64,000 bases of DNA from Odontesthes bonariensis (GCF_027942865.1 NC_134509.1:32724197-32788196), one strand, 5' to 3'; counted from the stretch's first letter, positions 24,330 through 36,963 are shown. The notes: generated from the letters alone by a model not told the origin. Made by a program: numbers and translations.

Positions 24330-25359
24330 ATCTGAATTTTGCAGATCATGGAAATGGGACTTCTTCAAATCAAAATAAGTGTATGCTTGAACTTTTTGAC
24401 TCATCTTAATTAGCTGTAGTACTATCATTGTTTAGCCATACAGCTAATAAATCTGCTTTATATTCAATATGGTTCTCAAGGTTCAAACAGATTCAAGAAT
24501 TAAAGTGCTTCATGTTTCATAACGTTAAGAGACAATATCAAAATACCAGAAGAATTTTGTTTACTTTCTTTCTTTAATTAGCTAAACTAATAGTAAAAGT
24601 AAACTGTTATCACAACCATGAGATAAATCAATTATAAGTCAAGATGAAAGCAAAATCATGATTGTCATTTCAATTCCCTTCCCTCCAATATTCTATTTTT
24701 CTCATTTCAGATAGCCCAAAACCCTTTTCTGGGATTCTGCCTTTGACTAATCACTTTTTGCCTGATTCGCACTCTCTGCCTCACTCTCCCCATTGATGTA
24801 TTATGAACAGGCTGTTTTAGGTTTGATCCACACACACACACACATCCCTCATCTTTTATATCCTCCATCTTTCTATTCTCTTTTATTCTAAAAACCTTCC
24901 TACATTTGAACTAAATTTACAGTCCTCCTTTAATTCTGTCTAGGCCGATAGAAAGCATCAGTACGGCTACCAGGGATCAAAATGGGTGCTGCTCCACAGA
25001 CACTTACTGAAACACACATTAATATTGTATTGTGTTTCTCATTTCTCAATTAAAAAAATCCCAGAAGTGATATTCAGATTTAATATTCATCCCTCCCTCT
25101 TTGTTTCTTCTGTCCTCTGATGCACCCGGTGTCTAACTTCCAGTTGCCTGACACGATCCTCTGTGACTCATCTACACACAAACTCTTTGTACTTTTGAAC
25201 AACCACTCATATCTTTCAATTTTAAGTCCCTAAAATCTCGAAAAATCCACATTTTACGTACCATGTCTAACAGCAGCTGCAGAATTCTGAGTTGTCTGAC
25301 ACTTTATAGTCAACCACTGATTCTTTCTCTTTTTTTTTTACCTTTTGTTTGTGTCAATA

Positions 25360-25360
<1 letters not shown>

Positions 25361-25431
<71 letters not shown>

Positions 25432-25438
25432 ACACACT
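25361..25438. repeat. (CA)n microsatellite
   Basis: A CA tract of about 78 bases with single interruptions (CG, TA). Open frames of His-Thr repeats across it are artefacts. Confidence 0.97.
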
Positions 25439-25881
25439 CAGGGATGCTTCAAAGCTCCACTTTGTCATCACAGGTGTTAAGGAGGTTGCTAAGATACAGC
25501 ACAGAGTTTTTCCTACACGGCGAGAAGCTTCCTATGAGGACACAGTGTGATGCCCTAAAACCCTTTGAAGTCAAACATCAACCGTTTGGAGGACTCATAT
25601 TTGTAGCTTCATGTAAATAAAAGCCACATTTCTATTGCCTGGTGCTGTGATAATCATTATGAGCACTTTGACTGTGGCTGTCCTTTTTCTGAGACCCGAG
25701 AAGTCTCCAAATTGATTCCATCTTTAATATTTTTTTATTTTTTTGGTTCTGTATAGTTTGAGATTTTGATCTGTCATTTTGAAATGCATATCCCTCAGTT
25801 TTATGTTGTGTCATTCAAGACCTGCTGAAAAGCTAGATCTTTAAATTGGTTTAGAATTTTGTCTCCTAAATGTATGTATGT

Positions 25882-25940
<59 letters not shown>
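25882..25940. repeat. (GATA)n microsatellite
   Basis: About 15 uninterrupted copies of the tetranucleotide, preceded by a short TGTA run. Confidence 0.97.
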
Positions 25941-25941
<1 letters not shown>

Positions 25942-26029
25942 GGTGAGATGAATTGTCTATGACAGAGAGCATTCTGTTCCGTGACATCCCGCCCATCTCT
26001 TAGTCAAACATTTCCACGTTCTGCCCAAT

Positions 26030-26620
26030 CTTTTTCTGGACATATGAATGACTTTATTTTTCCTGCTGGCCTCTCTGGCACTGGTCCTGCTACTCACCCA
26101 GCAGACCATGGCACAGCAGATGGTACGCGTCACCACAGAGTGGTAGAAAGAGCTGAAGTTCTTCAGAGAGTAAACTCAGCCCACCCCCCTCTTACACGCA
26201 GCATCACAGCTGCTCCTCCAGTAATGACTGCCATGTTACTCCTTGTTTGTTATCATCTCCCCTAATAGAAAATGGTCATGTTTTGCCATGTTCAGTGCCA
26301 GATCCCCATCGCAGCTTGCTGTGTCAGCCAGTCTCGTGTTTTTGCTTAAACTCTGTTTTTCAGTTTGTTTTACTATTAAGGTCCTTGGTTGTCCTGCACA
26401 CTGCAGCACTTTGTGCTGGTTTATTAAACAACTTCAGCTCCGCCTCCTGCCTGTCACCTCCTGCTGAGTCCTACATTTAGGTCCCCTTTCCCACTCTGCC
26501 ATAGACTGTGAAATCATTTTCTTGGTCTTGGTGACATTTGGGAGCAGATGATTACTGCAAGGACTCATCCATAAAGTTTTCCACCAGTTCCCTGTACTTT
26601 GACCCCTGTCCATCTCTAAT
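26030..26620 (-). mobile_element. Degraded LINE reverse-transcriptase fragment
   Basis: On the minus strand, pieces resemble fish LINE RT: NVTKTKKMI (compare the usual V-K-T-K-E-M) near 26510-26560, and FSSFYHSVVTRTICCAMVCW near 26080-26130 (compare the F-Y-x-S-V-V...V-C-W block). Frames are broken and the ends are approximate. A short TTCTA run follows at 26651-26677. Confidence 0.5.
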
Positions 26621-26679
26621 ACACCCAATCATCATAAATAAAGTATTTTTCTATTCTATTCTATTCCATTCTATCACTG

Positions 26680-28240
26680 CAGAGTAATCAGAGACCTTTT
26701 GCAGGTGACATGACTCAGAATTACACTGAAAATCTGAGATGTAGAGAGTGAATGGAGACGTTGCCGTTTACTGACCATCACCACCAGCAGACAGGAAACC
26801 CCCTAGCCACACAAAATTATAGTAGACTAATAACATGTGAGTTTCTGTTTACAGGTCATCTATCTCACATTAAAAAGACATGACCTACAGAGCAAGTGAA
26901 GGCATATATGCTTTTTGCAGTAAGTCCTAATCAAACTTGGAATTATATAGGACCACTTGTTTGGTAATGCCATGAAGTGTGCATGACTTTTAACATTTCC
27001 CTGATGGAAATATGTCTGTAAAGTCAATCAAAATCCCTAAAGTTATTCCTCCTTTCCAGTACTGGGGAGAGCTTTCAGTGTTGAGACCAAACAAACTTAC
27101 AGTATGAATATTTTAGAATGCCACCAAGACACAAGCAGAGGGAGGAGTTATATAAAAACTCTCTGAGGTAAATAATGGATGAGGCGGTTCTCTTGTTAGA
27201 AGCATGTTTACCAACACCAAAATCTATCAGATTAGTAATTGCTGAATGTGTTCATGTTCCTTCGCAGGTAAGTCTGGGTGAAAGCTATCAGTGTATGTAT
27301 TACGCTGGCATAAATCCCAGCACATCCAGATGTATCCCTTTCAAAACCATCTCGTTATTACGCCTGGATGGTTACATGCAAAATTAGGTCAGCAATCCTC
27401 AAACTGGGACTGTTTCTCAACATTAAAACAAAATCAGCAACTTTCCAGCCAAAATATCTTGAAATATTTTCGTTAAAGCTACGTAGTTAAACTACACGTT
27501 TCTGACTTTTCTGCACACCTTGAACTTCTGATTTTCCTTGTCTTTTTATTTTGCTCCAACCTCTCAAAATGACACATTTTTCTGTACTTGTACACTAAAA
27601 TAACGGCAAATTAGAATACATTGTTATGACACTTCATAAAACCATCACAGTGAAGGTGCTTTTTAAGTTTTACTGGACGAAGAAAATCCACATTGGGAGG
27701 CTGGAGAGGGTTGGCAGTGGAGTTACACATAACTGTCAGTAAGGGACTTTAATTTGTTGTTTGGTGGAAGAGTTTGTTGGCTTTTAAGTATCAGTTCTGC
27801 ACATCCTGGTTCCCAGTGTCTGTCCCTAAAAAACTTGTTTCCAAAAATTGATTCGTTGGTATATACTATCGGCGTTGATATTAATCATTCATTTGAGAAG
27901 TTCTTCCAAATCTCTTTTCGAGGTAGAGTGTGACAGAGATGATGCAGCCTTGCTGTGTCACTGCTAGGACAGACACCCTGGTCTCAATGGAAAATTAAAA
28001 TCACTAAAAGTAAAAAGCACTGTTTTTGTACCGACTGTCATAAATTCTGCATTTCATTTTTATTCTTTCACGATATCCAGCACAACTTTGGAGGTAATGT
28101 GGCTCAGTGGAGGGCCTCTTTTGTGCCTGCAACACATTTGTGTATTTTCCAAACAGGATAGCACTCTGGTTAGCCTGAAAGAGGACATCTGTAAAATGAC
28201 GTTAAAACATTGTGAAAGGGTCTATTTTAAGGCAAGCCAT
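26680..28240. other. Intergenic, nothing recognised
   Basis: I find no exon with family motifs or flanking splice sites, and no transposon ends. Confidence 0.4.
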
Positions 28241-28242
28241 GA

Positions 28243-28360
28243 TCCATCCATCTATCCATTTTCCATACCCACTTAATCCAATCCAGGGTCGCGGAGAGGG
28301 GGGCTGGAGCTTATCCCAGCTACCACTGAGTGAGAGGCAGGGTACAGCCTGGAAAGGTTG
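28243..28360. repeat. Dispersed teleost repeat fragment
   Basis: The run of CCATCCATCTATCCATTTTCC, then CCAGGGTCGCGGAG and GCTGGAGCTTATCCCAGCTA, then GGCAGGGTACAGCCTGG, follows a consensus found throughout fish genomes and usually attached to LINE 3' regions. The exact family is not resolved. Confidence 0.6.
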
Positions 28361-29191
28361 CCGGAGATTTTTTCTCACTATAGCAACACAGTTTTTAATA
28401 CTTTTATCTAATCGGGGGATTAGATAGGAGTTATATTACTTCCAGACTGATTGTCACTGACTATTAGTGATGTACAGTGATGTACAGTTCTGGTGCTTAG
28501 GGCACCAGTGCATGCAGTCAACAGGCAGGTGGCTACATTGGTGATAAAAATGACTGGAGGATTATGACTTACAGTCAGTTTTGTGTAAATGCACAAAAAT
28601 CAGTGCAACACTATGATTTTGCATCAGTGTTTCAGACAGTCAGGGATTCATTTACTTAGTTAAACAAAGCTTACATTTTGTGTGGGATGCTTAATCCTTT
28701 TTTCGCAGCTGACAGAGCTAAATGTTTAATGTTTCTGGCATTTCAACAAAAATGGCTCAAAGCTCAATCTGCTCGGCTCAAAGAAATTTCCACTCGAGGA
28801 GAAAAACTTCATTTTATTTAGCGGCCTTGAACAAAGGCTCTACAGAGACAATAGTGGGAGAGAAACAAGGCGCAGAATAATATTATGTTAATTTTGTGCT
28901 GTCCATTTGTGACTCATTGAAGCGGTCAACACAGCAAACAACAGTAACTTCTTACTTGGACAATCTTAAGTGTTACTCTACAGTAAGAGAAGAGATCATT
29001 GGGCATTACCACTTTACTTTGTTCTGCAATGGCTGAGAATATAAGTGTGTCAATATGTGAACCCATACCGATGCATGATGAGATTTTTGGAGTATGCTGA
29101 AGAAATATCTTAGATATTTAAAAATATGATAACTATCTTTTTCTGTTTTCCATAACCTGAATGAGCTCCTAGAGACCTGGATATTCTACAC

Positions 29192-29783
29192 CAGTGATAC
29201 TCACTATTTTTTTCACAAGAGCCACATTGGCAGAGCAAAATCAAGGGAAGAGCCACTTTTACGACAACATACTAAAGTCCCCTTTTGCAAATATGCATTT
29301 CTACATATAAAATATCCCACAAAAAAAAGAAACAACACAGCCAGTACATTTTCATTTAAGACCATATTTACCTTAATACTGGCATGTATAACCTGGCTTG
29401 CATGTCCTTGACTTTCTTCATGTTGTATTTGTAGTTTGTTGTTGTAATCATAGTGAGACATTCAAGGTGAGCATGGTTTTTGTGCTCGTTTTTGCCCTTT
29501 TTTGATTAAAAATCGATCCATGGTGCCTGCATCTCGCGCTGGCTAAAGGAGCTAGCGTGCACTGCGGTCAAGTTTAACAGTGTGCCCCCTTTAGGAAACA
29601 CCATTAAGCCATGAAACCATGAAACACTTAATTAATACTTAATAAAAAATACTTAATACTGTGCAGTATTTGCTGTATGTTATTTGAAAAAATGTATTGT
29701 TATTGTTACCATATTGTTATAAGCTACTATGCGAGTGCGAGCCACCAATTAAAGCTTGAGGAGCCGCACAATGAGTATCTCTG
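29192..29783. mobile_element. Nonautonomous hAT (Charlie-like) element, 592 bp
   Basis: The left end CAGTGATACTCA is the inverted complement (one mismatch) of the right end TGAGTATCTCTG. Near-identical 8-bp flanks, TTCTACAC (29184-29191) and TTCTACAG (29784-29791), fit the 8-bp hAT target duplication. Both ends contain GAGCC(A/G)CA-type subterminal motifs. There is no transposase coding sequence. Confidence 0.78.
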
Positions 29784-30283
29784 TTCTACAGTACTGATGA
29801 CTCTACTACACTGTGCAGAGTTTCTAATCATCATCACGGTTGCTGAGAACATAGAAAACTGAGGACAACGGCACAAACAGCCAGAAACTTGCATCCACTA
29901 TGTGAGCGGGTTTCACTTTCCATATAAAAATATATTCAGAATATGATCAAAGTCTGAGTAAGAGTCAAAGCTGGGCTCCTCATGGGCATACTAACACATT
30001 CTCTTACAAATTGAAATAAAAATATTGCATGTAAATGTGAACAAAAGTCAGATGGTGAAAGGGCAGGACTATCTGAGGGCCCAGAGAGCAGGTTGACCTG
30101 GCGTGGGGGCATGGTGTTTGAGGTACACAAACGCTGAGGCAGAAGTTGCCAGATTCTGCTAATCTGTCAATAACAGCGTCCTCTGTACCTTCAGTGCTGG
30201 GTCACAGTGGTCTCTTCGTAACGTCACATCATACTCTGTTTATTTCTCTGACGCAGACACATGCCACGTCTTTCAGTTCCAAA

Positions 30284-30339
30284 CCCCCCCCCCCCCCCCC
30301 CCCCCAAAAAAAAAGATCCCTTTTTTTTTTTTTTTTTTG
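30284..30339. repeat. Compound homopolymer C22-A9-T20
   Basis: A run of 22 C is followed by 9 A, a short spacer and about 20 T. The A and T tracts can pair with each other. A similar C-then-A junction occurs at 60277-60300. Confidence 0.9.
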
Positions 30340-30488
30340 TCGACAACACATTTTTTACCAGTTTCTCTTTGTTGTTGAACAGCTGCAAAAAATTCAGCTT
30401 TATAAAAGAAAAAAAAACTGCAGTTTGTTTGGACATCGGATCCGTTTGATCGAACCAGGGCGACCGGAGCTGGACTGGGCTTTATTTA

Positions 30489-31988
30489 CAGTTTTTCTCT
30501 ATTGGTTTGGCTCATTTCTTGAAACAGAAATTACATTATCAAAATAACATGGACAAATCTCCAAACCACCTCGCAATTGTTCACAACAGAATGGCATTTC
30601 TCATTGCTTTCATCAAATTGCAATTGTCTTAATACATGTGTCAATTGTTTCAGTGCATCTGTGCAAAAGATTAAGTACAAGTAGCCTACAGTTTGCACAG
30701 TTTGCCTACATTTAGCACATTTTCCAAGTGAATAGATTTTGGTGATCTGAACTGATTAGTTGATTCTTGGTCTAATGGTTCTTCTATCCAAAATACATCA
30801 GCATGATTTCATTGTATAAGTCATCACATGCACAATAATCTGTTCAATTGTCAAAATGGGCCAAGAACATGATATCATCAATACCATATAGAATCTCATG
30901 TTATTCCCCTTTCCTTAATCCTATTGAGGAGTTTTTCTCTGCTTGGAGGTGGAGAGTGTATGAGCATCATGCCCAAGACCAAAGATCCCTGCTCCATGCA
31001 ATGGACGCTGCATGTTTAGACATTACAGGAGATCAGTGTAGGGGATGGTTGCGGCATGCACGGCGTTTCTTCCCGCGTTGCATTGCAAGGGAAAATATAC
31101 GTTGCGATGTTGATGAGAATCTGTGGCCAGACACACAGCAACGTCTGGACGGCCAGGAGGGTGAGGACAGTGGTCATGAGGGAGGGGCGGGGGAGGGTGA
31201 GGGTGAGCGGGAGGGGGACGACAGCGACCAGTAAAGTGTTGCCATAGTGTTTTCTGTAAGCAGCAGATTTATTTACAGTACGGCAGGCCACATAATTTTG
31301 TTTTTTGTTTGTGTTTATATTACAGTATATGTGTGCTATGTATATTTTTCTTTTCCTTCTACAATACTATACTGTATGGAAGTTACGTACTTCACAGTAT
31401 TTGTGTGAATAAAAATGGTTGGTATGAGTGTATTGTGTGTGCTTTGAGGCTACTCTTACTGTGAAACTTTTTTCCTTCAGTTTTATACACTATTGTATTC
31501 TGTTAGGTAGTCCTATGCCATAGTGACAAAACATCTAAACATTTTGACTTGTAGTGCTCACACAATGCCAAAAGGACAATGCATTTTGGGGGCACTGACT
31601 ATTTGAATGAGAAAGAAACTTCATTTTGACACATGGGTGAACTATTTAGGGGAGATGTGAGCTTTTGCTGGTGAACCATGGTGTTTTGCTGAACCATTCA
31701 GTTTAGTTTTGCAAAAAGTACTAAAGAGTGTTGAAAACGTCCGGTCTGTTTCAAGAAATGAGCCTAGACAATTGAGAAAGATCTTTGCAATTTGGGTGGC
31801 ACTGACTCTTTACATGGGAAAGAAATCAGGTCTGAAGCATGGGTGAACAGTTTTGGGAGAGATATGTGCTTTTGCAGGTTAGCTATAGTGTTGTGCTGAA
31901 CTATAAGAGTGTTATGCCAAATGATCTTAGAGTTTTGAGAATGTAATTTCTGTTTCAAGAAATGAGCCAAACCAATAGAGAAAAACTG
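30489..31988 (+). mobile_element. IS630/Tc1-mariner-like DNA transposon, internally deleted, 1500 bp
   Basis: The terminal inverted repeats are about 58 bp with one mismatch (30489-30546; 31931-31988), starting CAGTTTTTCTCTATTGG, and are flanked by the TA target (30487-30488, 31989-31990). The plus strand keeps only the transposase C-terminus (about 30850-31234): SPFLNPIEEFFSAWRWRVY with the third catalytic acid, then GWLRHARRFFPRCIARENI and an acidic Gly/Glu-rich tail. The helix-turn-helix and the first two catalytic Asp are missing. The right end has a tandem duplication (see findings). Confidence 0.9.
31584..31988. repeat. Diverged tandem duplication at transposon right end
   Basis: Copies 31584-31780 and 31790-31988 align over their length: both start TTTGGG-GGCACTGACT, contain CATGGGTGAAC and GTGCTGAAC-like motifs, and end in CTGTTTCAAGAAATGAGCC. 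The inner copy thus holds a degraded second terminal repeat. Confidence 0.8.
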
Positions 31989-31990
31989 TA

Positions 31991-33340
31991 ACACCAGCAT
32001 TAGTGATGCACTGACGAAGAGTGATGCTCCAGAAATATAGATTTTACTGGGACAGATTTTTACAGACAAATTGATGGATTTAAATGGGAATCATCTACAC
32101 CTACATTTAAAAGTGCACTTTTTTCTTTCACTAAACATTAAAAGGATATTAAGGCAAAAAAAAAAAAAGCGGCTTTTAAACATTACTTTCTCAGAGATAA
32201 CCTTCCTTGTTCAGCCGTCATCATCCACTTTGACACTTCATAGTTTACTTTGTCGTTTTTCCATATAAACCCTGGTCAGCTATGTTAGGAAGGATCTCTT
32301 TTTAGTCTGCTCCACTGGGTGTTTTTTTTTTCCTTCCCATCTTTCAAAAGCTGTTTCAGAGCAGCTGCTGACACATTGGTCTTTGGTGTGAAGCACATAT
32401 TTTGAGCAGATATTAAAATAGAGTTTGATTGACACATCAAACAATTGTGTCTCATTTTTAGAACTGCTGGATAGAGTCTCTATAAATAAAGGACCGTTTT
32501 TTTTTTTTTTTAAAGGACAAACGCCTTATGTTGTCATGCATCCTCTCCATTTCAAACAGCTACTTTTCCCCACAGAAGTTCAGCCTAAAATGCCTTTTTA
32601 AAACTTAAAACCTTTAGGCAGCAATAAACATAATGAAAAACAAAACAAAAAGGAAAACTGTTGAGTTGTAAATACATTTTATGATAGTTATCCCATATAT
32701 ACTCTGTTTTCTTATATTGATTAAGAGTTTTGAGCAAAGTTATGCCTCGCTTATTTGTGTGAAGGTCGTAAATTCCACTGTTAGGAATGTGGTCTGGTCC
32801 GGCTCGAATCTGAATCCCCCTTCCTTTTACAGTTGAGTTTTGTAAGCATGACACACCCATTTCCGAATAAAATGGAGGTGTGAGGAGATGGCTTCAGAGC
32901 GGATTTGGGAGTTGTAAACTGAAGCATCTCTCTTCTGCTCTCCTCATGAGTAAAAAACCCTTGACGTCTCTCTCTCTCTCTCTCTCTCTCCTTTTTGTAT
33001 TGTTTGATAATTGTTTTAGGTGTTTGAACCTGACAAAAACAGATCCAGTTCCTATTTCATCACACTTTAGTTTAATGTACAATCAGTTCACTCGAAACGG
33101 TCCATTACACTGGATCATTAAAACTGGCATCAACATGAAACGATCACATTGCTTCGTCACCCAGCGAGGTCATATTATGAGGGATAATTATAAACACCTT
33201 TAAAAGGAGAAAAAGGCTGATCTTGTTCGTTGTTTGGCTCAGAAGTCTCTGAGCCTTCGCTTGTAAGAAGATGACACTGGTCTCCAAAAAACAAAAACAA
33301 AAAAGTTGCATCAAAATATGTACACATAAAAAATATTACA
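31991..33340. other. Intergenic, downstream of dnal4
   Basis: No coding evidence. It includes a (CT)n tract at 32966-32991 and homopolymer runs. Confidence 0.5.
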
Positions 33341-33343
33341 AAG

Positions 33344-33349
33344 TTTATT
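33344..33349 (-). terminator. Candidate poly(A) signal of dnal4
   Basis: AATAAA on the minus strand lies about 565 bases downstream of the dnal4 stop, giving a 3' UTR of about 580 bases. It is the first canonical hexamer I noticed in that interval. Confidence 0.55.
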
Positions 33350-33914
33350 GAAATACTAGTGCTGTTAGAGAGAAAGACACGCGTGGAAAGTTCAGTGGGG
33401 CATGGCCAGAAAAAGGGTCGCACGAATCTGCTACGGTGGACGGTGACATTGTGAGGTTATTCCAAATAAAAACTGTGCGTGTCCAGCACACACAAACATG
33501 TAAACTCACTCACTCGCACGCACGCACGCACACTCCCTGAAGAGGAAGGAGGATAAAGGACTCTGGAGATCCTGGCTGGCTGTAGTTTTTTTTTGTAAAA
33601 GTTGAACTTGCTTGCACACCCACAAACGTTCAGGATGCGAGTTAGATGGAGGGTAAAAAACAAAGAGGAAAAAGAACAGTGGCAGACAAGGCATGGAGCC
33701 ATTTTCATGCCTACCAAACAAAGTGACTGTCACACTCTAAATTCCCTTTCGTGCATTTTCCCTGCCAACTGCAGTTCAAGCCGGACGAGAACTTAATCGT
33801 CTGCCACAGCGGCCGGTAGCATGGACAAAATGACCTGCCACTACAGCAGTGGAACCAGCGTCTGGCGGGCAGCTGGTTCATTCCCAGCCCCATGACCATG
33901 TCGGTGAGGAGGTG

Positions 33915-34098
33915 CTACGAGCACTTCCACACACACACAGCCAGGCTCCCTCCGAAGAACATGTAGAGCAGGTTTTTCACTTCATGTGTGACCTCGAAGC
34001 CGAAACCTTCACCGATCACCACGTGCCACGAGCTGCCAAACTTTTTGTCCATAGACTCTTTGATCATCTTTGCTGCACTCTGGGAGAAACATCATGTG

Positions 34099-34130
<32 letters not shown>

Positions 34131-36405
34131 GCAATTAGAAACAAAGTTATGAAACAACACTGGTGCGACTTAATCCTATTACAGGAGCCTGAATTTAATT
34201 TCTGATCCATCTCACTAACAAATACAAAAGACTGACAGCATGAGCCACACACCTCATTGTTGGTGGCAAACTTCTCGCAGGCCGTCACACACAGCTCCAT
34301 GGTCTCAACCCTCATTTCCTCTGGCATGTCTGTGTGCTGGGGACAAACAAGTTGTTAGGGACTAGTATTTTCCGTCTTCTGTATGCTCCACCGCACACAT
34401 ATATGCAAGTTAGCCACACACACGCAAGGATTAAAAAGGTCTTATGGCATTTAACTTAATTCTCTATAAACACGGTTAAAGCAGAGCCACCCGGTGCATG
34501 TAAAGTCTAACACAGTCTAACACTCCAGTGTTGTCACAAGTGCCTTTTGGACACTGAACGCATCACACAGACGCAACAGTAGCAAAGATGTACAAAATGG
34601 AATAAAAATGCACAATGTTTTGAAATGTAATGCATCGATTCGGAACCAAACAGGACATAGATTAGTTTATAGAATTACAATATAAACTCATTAACAGCGA
34701 TGATTATGTGCATAGCTAAGTAGCCTAAAACACTGACTGTGTAAAACATGTCAGTGGTGGATGGGGTTAGTTGAAAATGTCACTTTTAGACATGCTTGTG
34801 CTTTTTTAAACAAGTGCTTGTATGCGTTTTTTGCTCACTAAGGTCTTATAGTACTTGTAATGTAAATGTATTTTATTTATACAGCCTGTTACAAACAATC
34901 ATTACAATGTACCAAATAAAAAAGTATGTAATGAATGTGTAATGTGTGTAATGTGTAATGAAGCTATCACTGTCAGCTTTTTGGAAAATGTTATGTGTAT
35001 ATATATATATACACATATATGCTTGCTGTCCTAGTTAGCAATGGCATTGGACATCACCTCACACCTGCCTTCATGACGTGCTGGTCAATCCCAGGAACGT
35101 TCAGCAACAGACACACATCGCCACAACACACATCTCAACACATTTCTGCCTGTGGCCGTCAAACTGCCTCTGTCGTGTGTTACCAGCGCAAGAATTCATC
35201 AGAACATAATACAGTTTAGTTATCAAGTACACCAAACGTGGTACAAAGTGCATATCAAAACAATTTTCTAATTTACTATAACTTGCTTTTTTTTTTATCT
35301 CAAATAGAAGCACTGCAACTAAACGTTTCCCTGCTGAGGATTAATAAAGTCTATCTGATTATTTCCCTTAACTGTGGCACCAACTCTCTGCCATGCGTGT
35401 GCCAAAGAGCGGAGGCTGCAGCTCTGACTAAAGATCACACCTTCGATGACCGCCTGAGAGTCTTGTTTTTTTTCTTGTTTCCCTCAAACTCTGCGACTTC
35501 GACGCTGTACCTGATCATATTTTCACACATCTGGAGGCAAAAAAATGAGGAAATAAAATGATAATGAAGGTTCTCCTGCAATTTGGTCAATAAAAGGTTG
35601 CATTGCTGCCTTTAAACTCAGTCAGAGCCGACAGCAGAGAGACATTGAAACCTAGTTTTTAAATCAAGCAAAAACCATTATCATTACCATGACATCTCTG
35701 AAAGTAAAAAGCCAATAAGAGTCCTTTATCAAACCTCCGGCTCACCAAGCTTAAACATTCATAAAAGCTTATTTTCCTACTGTTCACTGGGTTTCACACA
35801 GCTACATTATTCCTCTGTTGTTCAATATCTTGCCAAGAGCAAACACTGTGTGTACAATGTGGCTCCGTCCAACACTGATGGGGAATGTGACTGAAAGAAG
35901 ACACAAGCAACATTGATGTGAAGGTGAGCCATGTGTGAATGACCACATGCCACCACTTCATCTGTAAAGCTGCACATCCAGCTTCTAAAAACTTTCTTAG
36001 CTGCAACCCAAAGGTAAAGTTGACAGATTAAAATTTACAGATCGGTGATATTTGTGCTTGCTGTTGAACCATTTGTGCTTCAGTCGAACCGATCGTTTCA
36101 GCCTCACAACGTGGAAGTTTGAGAAAAGAAGAGCAGAAACACAAAGCAGATACAAATTTTTGCAGACATAGTTTTTATGTGCACTTTGTGTTAGTTACCC
36201 AAAGCCTACTTCACAATGTACATGCAATTTATAAGTTAGAACTTTACCAACTGCATTAAATGACCTTAGTTTTGCAAGTAGTTGTTATGATAGAACAGAT
36301 GTTCTTGTTCTGCATCATGACACCCTGTCTTACCCTGATGAGAGGGAAGCTGTGCAGTCTCTTGTAATCGGCCTCTTCTTTCTTTACCTCACCCGTCCCA
36401 GCCAT
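33915..36405 (-). CDS. dnal4: Dynein axonemal light chain 4 (complete, 106 aa)
   Basis: Three coding exons: 36405-36334 (MAGTGEVKKEEADYKRL...), 34336-34253 (HTDMPEEMRVETMELCVTAC...NNE) and 34079-33915 (SAAKMIKESMDKKFGSSW...WKCS, stop TAG). All introns are GT-AG and the phases close at 106 aa; human DNAL4 is 105 aa and nearly identical. It is an LC8-family light chain of outer-arm axonemal dynein that docks on heavy and intermediate chains in motile cilia. The LC8-type fold is visible in HVVIGEGFGFEVTHEV and the C-terminal FFGGSLAVCVWK. The ATG lies 8 bases into exon 2, behind a consensus acceptor (TTGCAG); the first exon is noncoding. The neighbour on the nptxr side is as in human 22q13.1. 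Confidence 0.97.
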
Positions 36406-36903
36406 TCCGACTCCTGCAATTAAACACGTTCCACGTGTCAAATTAATATATTTGACTGGTTAGAAAGCCTATTAAATGACTGAGAGGCATTTAATCGGGA
36501 GCATGGGCAGTAAAATTCTGCATGTCAGTCTCTTGTCTGTACCCACAACGCTATAAAATGACCCAACTAGAGAGGAGGTTAGCCGACATCACTGAGCCAC
36601 TACTAGCTAGCGACAACAGTCATCTAATCGCAGGTGGCACAAATAGTTTGAATTACGTTGACAGATGACACACATCACCGTTCATTCCTAAATGTGGCCG
36701 TGCTCTGTGGGGTTAGGAACAGCGAGTTATTTCACTAGCTAGCTAATTAGCTTAGCTTGTTTTTAAAGCAAACAGCTGATGCTACTGAATCACGTTTGCT
36801 ACCACAAAGTCACCATACCTTATTCCACCGTTGTGATATGAAAACAGTTACAGTATGTTGGGATTAGTCGATAAGTGCAGCGTATCAAATAGGCTTTACT
36901 TAC

Positions 36904-36949
36904 GACGCGTCTGTCCAAAGAAAACTTCTGCTGTTTGACTCTCAGAACG
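36904..36949 (-). other. dnal4: Noncoding first exon of dnal4
   Basis: A consensus donor GTAAGT on the minus strand (36903-36898) follows GACGCGTC. The exon would join the coding exon at 36413. The upstream limit is inferred from the X-box-like site next to it. Confidence 0.55.
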
Positions 36950-36963
36950 GTTGTTAAGGAGAC
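36950..36963 (-). promoter_or_regulatory. X-box-like RFX site of dnal4
   Basis: The minus strand reads GTCTCC-TT-AACAAC, fitting the degenerate X-box RYYNYY-N(1-3)-RRNRAC. It lies 47 bp upstream of the first splice donor, nearly the same geometry as the perfect X-box of the dynein heavy chain-type gene. The motif is weaker than a palindromic site. Confidence 0.6.

Noticed and set aside
25263..25620. Histidine-threonine-rich frames
   Set aside because: They are a translation of the (CA)n microsatellite.
30146..30547. 133-codon frame with poly-proline and poly-phenylalanine
   Set aside because: It is created by C, A and T homopolymers and ends inside the IS630-like terminal repeat.
33175..33900. 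Open frames between dnal4 stop and 33.2 kb
   Set aside because: They lie in the dnal4 3' UTR and beyond, with no motifs or splice context.
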